64,000 bases of DNA, taken from the NCBI RefSeq assembly GCF_002135315.1, contig NZ_NEGA01000014.1, forward strand, positions 48,696 to 112,695. Direction: 5' to 3'. Numbering within the stretch: position 1 is the stretch's first letter; each line of letters opens with the position of its first letter. The translations under genes were made by a program, and so were the position numbers. Positions 18,574-27,097 of this stretch are shown here, one piece after another. The stretch is from Acinetobacter sp. ANC 3903 (GTDB taxonomy: Bacteria > Pseudomonadota > Gammaproteobacteria > Pseudomonadales > Moraxellaceae). Below the pieces are notes generated by a model that saw only the letters and a list, made by a program, of their open reading frames with translations, had not been told where the DNA came from and did no database searches.

Positions 18574-18801
18574 ATGAATGATATTAGTGTTAAAAAGATC
18601 AACAAATTGATTGAACAGTTTGAACAAGCAGGCAATAAAACACAAGCTCTTGAAATAGGCTATAAAACGTATGCCATGCTTATGTCTGATCAGAAATTTG
18701 CAGATAAAGTGACCAAATCAGCAGAAAATGCCGAAGAGCGACTTTATAAAAAAATAAAAATCAAACTTATTCCTGAGAAACATCATTTTAAAATAAAGTA
18801 A
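18574..18801 (+). CDS. Small protein, paralogue of the 75-aa protein at 5966
   Basis: A 75-aa soluble, charged protein of unknown function. It aligns end to end and without gaps with the product of 5966-6193, sharing SVK, LI, IGYK, LM.D.KF, VTKSA and the Lys-rich tail. GAGGG lies about 14 bases before the ATG, which is far. It follows ppk by 117 bases but has no evident link with it. Two copies of identical length in one window suggest a real, uncharacterised family. Confidence 0.65.
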   Translation: MNDISVKKINKLIEQFEQAGNKTQALEIGYKTYAMLMSDQKFADKVTKSAENAEERLYKKIKIKLIPEKHHFKIK

Positions 18802-19025
18802 GAAGTACAAAATCTTTAATAAACTTGTAAATTATTTTATGTAATTGCTCTAGATCAATTGTCAGATATAACCTGACAGATCCTATTAAAATAGAACACT
18901 GTCAGGATCGGCTTTGAGCAAGTACATACTTCAAATACCACATGTGTGCTGATTTTAGCTGAATGATCAGGTATAGATGCGCTTTCTTACAGAGTTGTAT
19001 CGTATGAGTGGTGTACTCCCTGCGC

Positions 19026-20660
19026 TCAAGTTGCTGTCGAAGCACGATTTTCTAACTGGCTCACGGCATCATCGACACTTTGTGCATCATAACTAGAGCG
19101 GGGGAATAAAGGACTATTTACATACAATAAAGTTTCTGCGACTGAACGGCGTACGCGTGCCAATTTCAGCTCAATCCCCTCCTCTTGCAAATGCTCAGCC
19201 AGCAATAACAATGCTTCGATACTGGTACTATCCAGGCTTGGACATTCTTCAAGATTTAAAATCACATGCTGATAATTTTGCCCAGAAACCTTCTTTAGAA
19301 TCGCATGACAGATTTTTTCTGCATTGGCAAAAAACAGGGGATGATCAGGTCGTGCAATTAAAATAGCATCAGGTGCTACAGCTTCAGGAAAACGGTTGAT
19401 ATCAACAAAATCATGCCCGCCATTGAGACGTCCAAGCCAGGCAATTCGAGGAACAGAGTAGCTTTTCAATAACATTAAAATGCTCACCAGCACCGCGATC
19501 AGTAACCCATTGAGCACACCAAAAATAATCACTGCCCAAATTGCAACAATCGCCAGCAAGCGATCTTTATGCCAGATAAAATACTGTTTAAATGGTGCAA
19601 AACGGATATGCCCACTGACCGCATACATCACAATACTTGCCAAAACGGGTTCAGGAATATTGGCAATATACTGGCGAAAAAACAGCAGAAAAATCACTAC
19701 GGCCAGCGCTGCCACCCAGGCCGATTTTTTGCTTCTTGCTCCTGCAGACTCATTGGCTGAAGTCGCCGAATAGCCTGCACCAACCGCCATTCCCTTAAAC
19801 AGTCCTGAGCAGATATTGCTCACGCCCAATGCAATCAGGTCACGATTTGGCTGGATTGCATCATGGTATTTTAGGGCCGAGGTACGAATTGAAGTATAAG
19901 ATTCGGCATAAATAATCAGTGCAACTGCCAGTGAAAGTTCTACCAGTTGCAACCAGCTATTCATATCCAAATGGGGTAAGTGAACACTCGGTAAAACCAA
20001 CTCAAAATGCCCAACAGAACGGATTCCCCAGGCCTGAGTATATCCCATCACATTGAAACTAATGCCTAAAATAATCAGCAACAAGGCCACTGGAATAGTT
20101 CTATAGCGCTGGGTTAATTGCAAAGTGAAAAAGGTACACAGTCCCATGATCAAAGCATGCCAGTTCCAGTTCGAATAGGCTTGTAGCATGTCCCACAACT
20201 GACGGAAAAAATCACTATGCTCAGGATGTACCTGTAATACTAAAGGAAGTTGTTTCAGCACAATGCTGAGTGCCAGGCCAAAGGAAAAACCCTTCAGCAC
20301 AGGTTTTGCAATAAAATGGGTCACATCTCCAAGCTTAAATAACCCTGCGATCACCAGTAAAATGCCTGACAGAAATACCAGCGCATAGGCCAGACCTGCG
20401 CGTTCAGGCGAAGAAAACATCACTATGGTTGCCAGACTTGAACTCATGACTGCGGCAGAAGATGAGGTCGCAGAAACAATCGCAAAACGGCTATTCCCGA
20501 TCAGACCATAAAACACTAAACCCAGCACCAGTGCCACCAAACCACTTTGCGGTGGCAACCCCACCATATTGGAATAAGCGACTGCTTCAGGCAGCAGCAA
20601 ACCTGCGATAGATAAACCTGCGATCACATCAAAAATCGGGAATTTTTTAGCAACGGTCAT
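19026..20660 (-). CDS. SulP family anion transporter with STAS domain
   Basis: A 544-aa SulP permease of the inner membrane. It has about 10-14 hydrophobic helices (residues 10-420), including LLPEAVAYSNMVGLPPQSGL, the signature of the family, then a C-terminal STAS domain (about 430-530) with NLEECPSLDSTSIEAL. Substrates in the family include sulfate, bicarbonate and C4-dicarboxylates; this one is not assignable. I start it at 20660 because its ATG overlaps the TGA of the upstream gene (ATGA), implying translational coupling. Confidence 0.88.
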   Translation of the reverse strand: MTVAKKFPIFDVIAGLSIAGLLLPEAVAYSNMVGLPPQSGLVALVLGLVFYGLIGNSRFAIVSATSSSAAVMSSSLATIVMFSSPERAGLAYALVFLSGILLVIAGLFKLGDVTHFIAKPVLKGFSFGLALSIVLKQLPLVLQVHPEHSDFFRQLWDMLQAYSNWNWHALIMGLCTFFTLQLTQRYRTIPVALLLIILGISFNVMGYTQAWGIRSVGHFELVLPSVHLPHLDMNSWLQLVELSLAVALIIYAESYTSIRTSALKYHDAIQPNRDLIALGVSNICSGLFKGMAVGAGYSATSANESAGARSKKSAWVAALAVVIFLLFFRQYIANIPEPVLASIVMYAVSGHIRFAPFKQYFIWHKDRLLAIVAIWAVIIFGVLNGLLIAVLVSILMLLKSYSVPRIAWLGRLNGGHDFVDINRFPEAVAPDAILIARPDHPLFFANAEKICHAILKKVSGQNYQHVILNLEECPSLDSTSIEALLLLAEHLQEEGIELKLARVRRSVAETLLYVNSPLFPRSSYDAQSVDDAVSQLENRASTAT

Positions 20661-21073
20661 ACATTTGCCAAATCTTGTACAGTCAATGAAATAATCTGGC
20701 AAGGAATGAGAGCATCTTCATCATGCAGATACACCGCACAGAGTCGGTGATAGCCATCGGCGATAATTAAATGACGCTTTCCTAAATCACGGACCAGCAA
20801 CAAAGGTGAAAGTGCTTTGCTCTGCTCAATTTTGCTCAAATCACGTACCACATGAAAATTGTGCTCATCAAGCAGCGGAAGCTGTGCTGCACGAAAAATA
20901 TCTTTGGCTTTAAACTGAGTGATGGTTTCGACTTGTAACTGGCTCAGCAGTTTTTCAACCTGTGAAGGAGGCAACAATAAACATAAATAAGAACTCGCAG
21001 CAGGATAATCATGCGATTCTGGCTGATCGCGCCATACAATTGAATGTTTGGGTTTTTTATTATTACTATCCAT
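20657..21073 (-). CDS. ParB/Srx-fold-like protein coupled to SulP transporter
   Basis: A 138-aa cytoplasmic protein. The region PLLLVRDLGKRHLIIADGYHRLCAV resembles the ParB N-terminal (ParB/sulfiredoxin) fold, where DGYHRLCA stands for the nucleotide-binding GERRxxA box. It lacks a helix-turn-helix, so it is not a chromosome-partition protein. Its stop overlaps the SulP start by four bases, a fixed stoichiometry suggesting it serves or regulates the transporter. A longer frame to 21208 exists, but the added N-terminus is not protein-like. Function unknown. Confidence 0.6.
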   Translation of the reverse strand: MDSNNKKPKHSIVWRDQPESHDYPAASSYLCLLLPPSQVEKLLSQLQVETITQFKAKDIFRAAQLPLLDEHNFHVVRDLSKIEQSKALSPLLLVRDLGKRHLIIADGYHRLCAVYLHDEDALIPCQIISLTVQDLANV

Positions 21074-21337
21074 GGTTTCAGCTTTCTTACAATGCCTATA
21101 AATCATCTGACAGCATAACAAATCATTCAAATAAAAGTCTGTAAAAAAAGAGGTTTTAATTAGGACTTGATTACCCATAAAAACCAGGCATGATAATCGG
21201 CACAGCAAAAGTTGAACACGGTTATTTTTATCTCATGCGTTCTAAACAAAGTCTTTTTTTAAATTAAATGAAAGCCATCATATGATAATAAGCATCTCAG
21301 ACAGAGATGCTTAGATAAATTTGATTTGAATCTAGTA

Positions 21338-21694
21338 TTAAGAAAAGTCCAGTTCTTTTTCAAATGCTTTTAGTTCAAAACGAGCCATGGCTAAATTTGA
21401 TTTAGAACGATCTAAAACAAGATAAAGAAATAAATTTTCATTGCTTTCAAGTGGGCGAATCAGGTGATATTGCTTGCCTAAAGTAATTAAAATATCTTCA
21501 ATATCATCATTTAATTGAAGTGCTCTGGCTATTTTACGTTTCGCGCGTATGACTTCGGTATTGCCTGCTGCAGCAAGTTCTAAATCTATGCCGGTTCCTT
21601 GAACGGCTAAAGCTAAACCACTTTCACTATCTACCAATGCTGCTGCAATAAAGCCATCCATCGCAGTTAAACTGTCTAAAATGATACGAGCCAT
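21338..21694 (-). CDS. Roadblock/LC7 domain protein (second of two)
   Basis: A 118-aa single-domain protein with roadblock/LC7 character: [26 protein letters not shown], then [38 protein letters not shown]. Roadblock proteins act as dimers that stimulate or position Ras-like GTPases, as MglB does for MglA. Last gene of a four-gene leftward operon with a GTPase, another roadblock protein and a 319-aa protein. The downstream target in Acinetobacter is not known to me. Confidence 0.75.
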   Translation of the reverse strand: MARIILDSLTAMDGFIAAALVDSESGLALAVQGTGIDLELAAAGNTEVIRAKRKIARALQLNDDIEDILITLGKQYHLIRPLESNENLFLYLVLDRSKSNLAMARFELKAFEKELDFS

Positions 21695-21740
21695 ATTAAT
21701 TTCTACCTTAAATTAAGGGTTTCCCCGGAAAAATATTGAT

Positions 21741-22700
21741 TTAAAGACCTAATTTTTTACGCAGTTTCATAAAAAAACTGCGCACTTTAATCATCTGACC
21801 TTGATCAGTTGATTCATCGCTTCTCATGAATTGCGCTTCATGAAAGTCAATCCATGAACCCATTTTGAGCATATCGGTGAGTGCAACAAAACGGATGATT
21901 TGTTGTTTGGGAATGTTTAATTGATTGATTGCAGTTTGAATCTGAGTGCCCTGAGAAAAACATGTCGCAATTTTTAGTAGATTTCGACGTTCATACCCGG
22001 GCTCAAACTTTGGCCAGATCTGCAATTTAAAATATTGATTGACATGAACCTCTGGAAGTTCGATGTTGGTAGAACAATAGGCCTTCTGCCACAACCAGCT
22101 ACGTAAATCCTGAGCTTGTGTATTCTTCAGCATCTCTTGCACAAACTGATTCGTGGCATAGGTTTGATTCAGACTTTTGTCAAAACCAGTCACTGGATGA
22201 TCAGAATTGACCCAGACGCGCTCAGTCATGGTATCGGCTAGAGCCAAGAACCCTTGATAATCGAATAACTGGATAAAACCGTTTCGGGCTAATAGGCATT
22301 GATCAAATACGGTCGAGATATCAACAGATTTTTCTACAGTTGTATCGGGCAGATGAAGATGATCATCCGGTTCGTAATCAAAGAATTTTTCTTGTAACCA
22401 CTCACGTAAATGATCTAACTGGGTTACAGGATAAGATAAGGTGTCATCGACAATCATGCCCTGTTGTTCAGGCATTTTGATCAGACGCAGGTACTGTACA
22501 TGAATCTGTGAGAGAATTTTTTGAATGCTGGATGATGCAAAAAAGGCATCATTCACCATCAGCAGGTCAATATTTTTTTCAGCGATATTGACCCAGCGTA
22601 CCTGTACTTCACGAGGAACAGATAACAATATTTGACTTTTAAGCTGGTCAAGTACATTCAGGCTCACCCCGAACACAGCAATATTCAAAAATGTTTTCAT
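21741..22700 (-). CDS. Uncharacterised protein of the GTPase/roadblock operon
   Basis: A 319-aa soluble protein without a signal peptide or membrane helix. The N-terminal 110 residues (LNIAVFGVSLNVLDQLKSQIL ... VRWVNIAEKNIDLLMVND) look like a degenerate receiver-type alpha/beta domain. The C-terminal third (IQTAINQLNIPKQQIIRFVALTDMLKMGSWI) could form a helical or winged-helix effector domain. Position between two roadblock genes suggests it is the scaffold or effector of the GTPase switch. Inference only; no named family recognised. Confidence 0.6.
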   Translation of the reverse strand: MKTFLNIAVFGVSLNVLDQLKSQILLSVPREVQVRWVNIAEKNIDLLMVNDAFFASSSIQKILSQIHVQYLRLIKMPEQQGMIVDDTLSYPVTQLDHLREWLQEKFFDYEPDDHLHLPDTTVEKSVDISTVFDQCLLARNGFIQLFDYQGFLALADTMTERVWVNSDHPVTGFDKSLNQTYATNQFVQEMLKNTQAQDLRSWLWQKAYCSTNIELPEVHVNQYFKLQIWPKFEPGYERRNLLKIATCFSQGTQIQTAINQLNIPKQQIIRFVALTDMLKMGSWIDFHEAQFMRSDESTDQGQMIKVRSFFMKLRKKLGL

Positions 22701-22809
22701 TTTCTAACCGTATTAAGTCAGGTGTGACTACAATAGATAATTTAAATTCATTTAAATACAGTGAATTACATGAAATTAATCAATCACGTGTTTTCATGGA
22801 GGTAATCAT

Positions 22810-23223
22810 CTATGCATTTATTTTGGCTAAAAATTTTGAGGTTTTCTTGACTTCATAGCGCATTTGTCCCATCAGAACATCAGATGAGCCTACTGCTACA
22901 ATCAGCATTGGATAGTGGGCATGTTCTACCCCCGTTAACACGACATGACCATTCTCTGCATCGAGTGAAAGCGTCTTACAGCCGATCAAGTTGATTTCTG
23001 AAATGAAGGCAGATATCATCGCTAAGATTGAGCTACTGACCGCCGCAATTTTCCCCGTATTTTCCAGCTTTTTTTTACTAGCCAAAGCCAATTGAAAACC
23101 GTCAGAAGAACACAGCATGACAAAATCGAGGCCGCTCACGTTATTTAATAGTTCATGAATTTGCATACGACCAGTTTCAATCAATGATTGAGGAATCTGG
23201 CGCGAAAGAGGATTGATATTCAC
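22810..23223 (-). CDS. Roadblock/LC7 domain protein (first of two)
   Basis: A 137-aa roadblock/LC7 protein: NVSGLDFVMLCSSDGFQLALASKKK, then GKIAAVSSSILAMISAFISEINLIGCKTLSLDAENGHVVLTGV. This subfamily (MglB-like) usually dimerises and acts on the adjacent small GTPase as its activating protein. It begins 14 bases after the GTPase stop, indicating co-expression in a 1:1 module. Confidence 0.82.
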   Translation of the reverse strand: MNINPLSRQIPQSLIETGRMQIHELLNNVSGLDFVMLCSSDGFQLALASKKKLENTGKIAAVSSSILAMISAFISEINLIGCKTLSLDAENGHVVLTGVEHAHYPMLIVAVGSSDVLMGQMRYEVKKTSKFLAKINA

Positions 23224-23237
23224 TTTGATTTCATCCT

Positions 23238-23792
23238 TTAAAGCATAACCATGCTGCGAGTTTCAATAGCAGCAATTAAGACTTCCACCATCAGCAGTAC
23301 ATCATCTTTTTGTCTGGCATCGACCGCAAATATTGGGTAACTGTAGTGGTGTAAACTCATCCAATCCCGATAAATCTTGAGGATCTGATCCTGTTGTTGA
23401 TCGAGATGAGTAATCCCAATCACAATATTTTCACTATAGCCTTGAAAAGCATTGAGATAGGTTTGCAAATCTTGCAAACGCTCTGCACGTGAATGATCAA
23501 TTAAAATACCGATACCAATGGCACCTTTACAGACAATAGACCACATAAAATCAAAGCGATCCTGACCGGGAGTGCCATACAGTCCGATTTTGGTATCATC
23601 TTCAAGCACGATTTCACCATAGTCGATTCCTACCGTGGTGGAATATTTGCTATGCCTATTTATGTCAGTATTCATGGCTTCGGTTTCTATGACCGGAATG
23701 TCAGAGAGCGCTTTAATGGCTGCCGATTTTCCAGCGCCCATACTCCCGCCAAAAACAATCTTGTATTGCTGTAAAATCATATAGATACTCAT
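23238..23792 (-). CDS. Small Ras-like GTPase (MglA-like / ATP-GTP binding protein)
   Basis: A 184-aa bacterial small GTPase. The P-loop GGSMGAGKS (about residues 15-23), the switch region with GIDYGEI, the G3 motif LYGTPGQDRFDF and the G4-like THLD are all visible. MglA-type GTPases switch with roadblock partners to control polarity or surface machinery. First gene of the operon GTPase - roadblock - 319 aa - roadblock. An alternative start at 23780 (MILQQYK) is possible. The name MglA is by analogy only. Confidence 0.82.
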   Translation of the reverse strand: MSIYMILQQYKIVFGGSMGAGKSAAIKALSDIPVIETEAMNTDINRHSKYSTTVGIDYGEIVLEDDTKIGLYGTPGQDRFDFMWSIVCKGAIGIGILIDHSRAERLQDLQTYLNAFQGYSENIVIGITHLDQQQDQILKIYRDWMSLHHYSYPIFAVDARQKDDVLLMVEVLIAAIETRSMVML

Positions 23793-24124
23793 TTTATCAA
23801 GGCTGAATAGATTTATATAAAGTCAGTTTGGCGGTTTTTTACTTAAAGCAGCCAGAATTGAACTGCATATTTAAATCATTCGTTTGGACTGTCGCTGGAA
23901 CCAAGCAATAATGATATAAAGTTGCCATAAGCCGAAATTTAAAAATTCGTCATATGTTGGGAAGTGAGCTTAGGCTTTGGAGTGTGAATAAACTGTGAAT
24001 TTATTTGATATTTCACACATTAATGTGACTTTTATGTGCTAGAACACATTTAAATTATTTTTATTATCACTGATAAAAATTTCTAGTCTATAAGGCAGAC
24101 CGCCCACCTTAGTCTTCTAATAGA
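23793..24124. other. Intergenic, promoter side of the GTPase operon
   Basis: AT-rich, without a supported gene. It holds the GTPase operon promoter and the 3' side of the integrase gene. No tRNA or attachment-site duplication was recognised here, although a P4-type integrase lies next to it. Confidence 0.3.
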
Positions 24125-25345
24125 TTAATCTTGTACAGCCTGATCCTTAATCAGGCTGGCTATATAATTCCCCCACCACTGCATCATTTCAATACGTTGT
24201 ACAAGATATTCAGCATGATTATAGCTTGCCCGCGTTTTATTTTTATCCGTATGTGATAGTTGCGCTTCAATCCAATTGGATTGAAATAATCCAGATTCAT
24301 TTAATATTGTACTAAAAGTAGAACGTAAACCATGTGCAGATAGTTCATCTTTATCATAGCCCATTTTTCGAATGGCTATATTCAATGTATTAAAATGCAG
24401 AGGTCTATCTGGATAACGGGGACTAGAAAATACATATTTTTCACCATGAGACCAGGCTAAGGCTGATTTTATCAGAGTCATTGCTTGGTTTGACAAAGGA
24501 ACCAGGAAATCCGGAATATCATGGCCTAAAATGACTTTCCGTCGGAACTGTTTGATATGCAAAGCCGGTATTTTCCAAATTTTATTATCTAAATCAAAAT
24601 GATGTGGTTCACAAAGTAGAAGCTCAGCTCCACGAACTCCAGTATAAAGTTTAAATAATAAGGCTTTTTTTATGATTGGATCCGTATTTACTTGACTCAA
24701 TCTGGTGATAAAATTAGGTAAATCTTCTGATTTTAAATAAGGATAATTTTTTTTAATTTTAGTTTTTATTAATATTTTATTTAATCCGTGAGCAATATTA
24801 TATTCACAGTAACCCATTGCCACAGCATAATCATAAATTTGGTTTAAATAACTGTAGGCTTTTTTAACCGGTTCCTTAACATGACGTGCTTCTATATTTT
24901 TAATGATAGTCACTAAATCATAGCGTTTCACTTCATTAAATGGAATATCTCCTAAATCAGGATAAATCTCATGATTTAAACATTTTTTTGCCAACTGAAT
25001 AACACCACAACGGGGTTCATCTTTAAAAGAGTTTTTTATTTTAAACTCTAACCATTCTTCGCAAATGTCTTGAAATGTTTTTATATTTTTTTTATGTACT
25101 GTTTCATTTTTATAACCATTAAATTTATATTCATCCCGGGCGGTTCTTGCCTGTTTTAATGACATGAAAGGATATTCGCCCAAATTCACTCGCGGACGCT
25201 TATTTGTACCTTCTATTGAATAACGATAACTCCAGGATTTACGTCCATTCGCTTCCACCTTCAAACTTAAGCCATCGTCATCTGTAAGAAAATAAACTTT
25301 TTCCTTGGGCTTGGACTGGCGTATCTTCGCTTCCGTAAGACTCAT
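24125..25345 (-). CDS. P4-type tyrosine integrase
   Basis: A 406-aa integrase. The N-terminal DUF4102 arm domain (MSLTEAKIRQSKPKEKVYFLTDDDGLSLKV) is followed by a core-binding domain and a catalytic domain with Arg in GVRGAELLL (about residue 235), His-x-x-Arg in AHGLRSTFS (about 337) and the Tyr of RASYNHAEYL (about 373). I start it at 25345, where the family's MSLTEAKIR begins, rather than 25405. Such integrases insert islands into tRNA genes, but no tRNA is adjacent, so it looks orphaned. It lacks an obvious excisionase nearby. Confidence 0.88.
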   Translation of the reverse strand: MSLTEAKIRQSKPKEKVYFLTDDDGLSLKVEANGRKSWSYRYSIEGTNKRPRVNLGEYPFMSLKQARTARDEYKFNGYKNETVHKKNIKTFQDICEEWLEFKIKNSFKDEPRCGVIQLAKKCLNHEIYPDLGDIPFNEVKRYDLVTIIKNIEARHVKEPVKKAYSYLNQIYDYAVAMGYCEYNIAHGLNKILIKTKIKKNYPYLKSEDLPNFITRLSQVNTDPIIKKALLFKLYTGVRGAELLLCEPHHFDLDNKIWKIPALHIKQFRRKVILGHDIPDFLVPLSNQAMTLIKSALAWSHGEKYVFSSPRYPDRPLHFNTLNIAIRKMGYDKDELSAHGLRSTFSTILNESGLFQSNWIEAQLSHTDKNKTRASYNHAEYLVQRIEMMQWWGNYIASLIKDQAVQD

Positions 25346-25413
25346 AAATTTAAACCCAACCACTAAAATGACACTGCAGATTTTAATTATAGCAAATTTA
25401 AGCAATTTTTATG

Positions 25414-25434
25414 TGATGCGTATGATACGCATCA
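25414..25434. promoter_or_regulatory. 21-bp palindrome upstream of the integrase
   Basis: TGATGCGTAT-G-ATACGCATCA: perfect 10-bp arms around a single base, 69 bases before the integrase start. The GC-containing core stands out in AT-rich DNA. It could be an operator controlling the integrase or a recombination/arm site. Confidence 0.45.
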
Positions 25435-25778
25435 TATAAAAATGTAAGATATTATTTTTATTAGGTAAATATTATAAAAATTAGTTTTTAGTAACCAGTA
25501 TAGTTACCATCACTACATACTTAAATATCCAACTGATCAAGCTTCATTTATGCAATTTTAAAAAGAGCTAATCTGGCCATCTTACAAAATTCGAAGATGA
25601 CCTCTTAAAAATCCCATCTATCAAATTGTTAAAATCACGATTGCTATCTGTAGGAGGAGTTGAATAGGTAGTTATTTGAACGATTGGAGCTTTTCTATAT
25701 TCATGGTAAAAGATCCTAAGTAAATCTTATTTACATAGCAATATAAAAACACGATCTTTTTAATAACAATGTATTAGG
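25435..25778. other. Intergenic, nothing recognisable
   Basis: AT-rich filler between the integrase promoter side and the truncated GntR gene. The missing GntR C-terminus does not continue here in any frame I could find. Confidence 0.3.
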
Positions 25779-26171
25779 TCAGATATCAATAAGTATTCTT
25801 CCATTTATTTTTAGTTTAGTGTTATTATCTATCGCTTCTCGGAACTGTTTTTGAATCTGTTTGAGTTGCTCTATATCTGTTTTGCTGGCATTAATTGCTG
25901 CCAATTGCGTTGTTGCAATATAAATGAGTGGTGCAGCCAGAAAGAAATTTCTTAATGAGTGATGACTCATAGATGAAACGCGAACAGGTCTATTCGGTTC
26001 TAATTCAAGATAGCCTTCAGCCGCCATTTGTCTGATCAGTTCACGGACAGGAGGTCGAGATAAACCGAATTCTTCACTTAAAGTGACTTCGTCTAAAACA
26101 GCTCCTGGCGCTAATTCCATACTGATAATACGGCGCTTTAATGTTTCAGCTAAAAGTGCTTTTTTGTCCAT
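25779..26171 (-). pseudogene. Truncated GntR/FadR-type transcriptional regulator
   Basis: 130 codons. An intact N-terminal winged helix (LKRRIISMELAPGAVLDEVTLSEEFGLSRPPVRELIRQM ... GYLELEPNRPVRVSSMS) is followed by only the first helices of the FCD effector domain. Full members are about 220-240 aa, so the ligand-binding half with its metal-binding histidines is missing. The DNA-binding part might still bind the double operator at 26217-26270 but could not sense a ligand. Confidence 0.75.
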
Positions 26172-26216
26172 GAACTCCCTCTCCTTGATTTCACTCTTTG
26201 TTCAAGAGTGAGAACC

Positions 26217-26270
26217 CTGTATACAGATTGTCTATTCTGTATTTTTTAAAATAATACAATCTGTATACAG
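26217..26270. promoter_or_regulatory. Double GntR-type operator, perfect inverted repeat
   Basis: Two 15-bp arms, CTGTATACAGATTGT at 26217-26231 and its exact complement at 26256-26270, 24 bases apart. The core CTGTATACAG of each arm is itself a palindrome of the TGTATACA type bound by FadR-family GntR proteins. It lies 45 bases upstream of the truncated GntR gene, in what was probably a divergent promoter; the opposite gene survives only as a 12-codon scrap at 26283. Confidence 0.75.
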
Positions 26271-26388
26271 GTGGATGAGATAATGAATCGGACAGAAAAT
26301 ATAATATTTCTTCATGTCTAAAACAGGGGTTGATCGGACTGATTTATCCTAATTGTCTAAACAGAATTTATAGATGTGGACTGTAGGA

Positions 26389-27097
26389 TCACCACGCCAT
26401 TTCATTACCCTGAAAATCAATAAACTGTTGTTCAGTCTTTCCAAGAAAACCTTCTATCACGCGTACAATTCCTGTGGTGCTCTCTTTAACAGTGACAGGT
26501 GCATGACTTCCCCCCATTTCAGTTTGAACCCAACCTGGATGTAAATTCAGGACACCGATTTGTGCTGGAATGGCCTCATTTTGTGCAAAACCACGGGTAA
26601 TACTGTTCAGCGCAGCCTTACTGGCACGATACAACTCCATACTGCCATCATCGTTTAAAGCAATACTGCCCATACGTGAGCTCATAAATGCAATCACGCT
26701 GTTTACTTTCATTAGAGGAAGAAATTTTCTAGCAATTGTTACAGGTGCAATGCTATTGACCCAAAACAGATTCGAAATTTCATTTGGCGTACAGTGCTCA
26801 ACGCGTTGATGTTCTGGTCCTGAAATACCCGCAGAAACCAAGAGTAGATCAATGGAATGCTCAGGATACTTGCTGATGATGCTATTGGCAGTTTGCTCAT
26901 GGCTTAAATCTAATTCAGCCAATTCCAGTTTGTCTGGATGCTGCTGAAAGCAGTTGATTCAGATCGGCAGGCACTTGGCTTGTATCTCGAATAGTCGCGA
27001 TTACACTCCAATGCTGATTAAGTAACTCACGAGCCAGTCCTAAACCAATTCCTCTTGAAGCACCTACTACAATTGCACGCTGATTTTCTTTAGTCAT
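26389..27097 (-). pseudogene. SDR family oxidoreductase, single frameshift
   Basis: The start at 27097 reads NQRAIVVGASRGIGLGLARELLNQHW (NAD(P)-binding TGxxxGIG-type loop) and stops at about 26915. The next frame continues as QHPDKLELAELDLSHE through VSAGISGP, the YRASKAAL active site (Tyr-x-x-x-Lys) and on to 26389. One indel near 26930-26950 separates the two parts, which together make a full SDR of about 235 aa. It is either a pseudogene or a sequencing error; everything else looks intact. Confidence 0.8.

Noticed and set aside
23793..24124. tRNA attachment site for the P4-type integrase
   Set aside because: No tRNA-like sequence or duplicated tRNA end next to the integrase.
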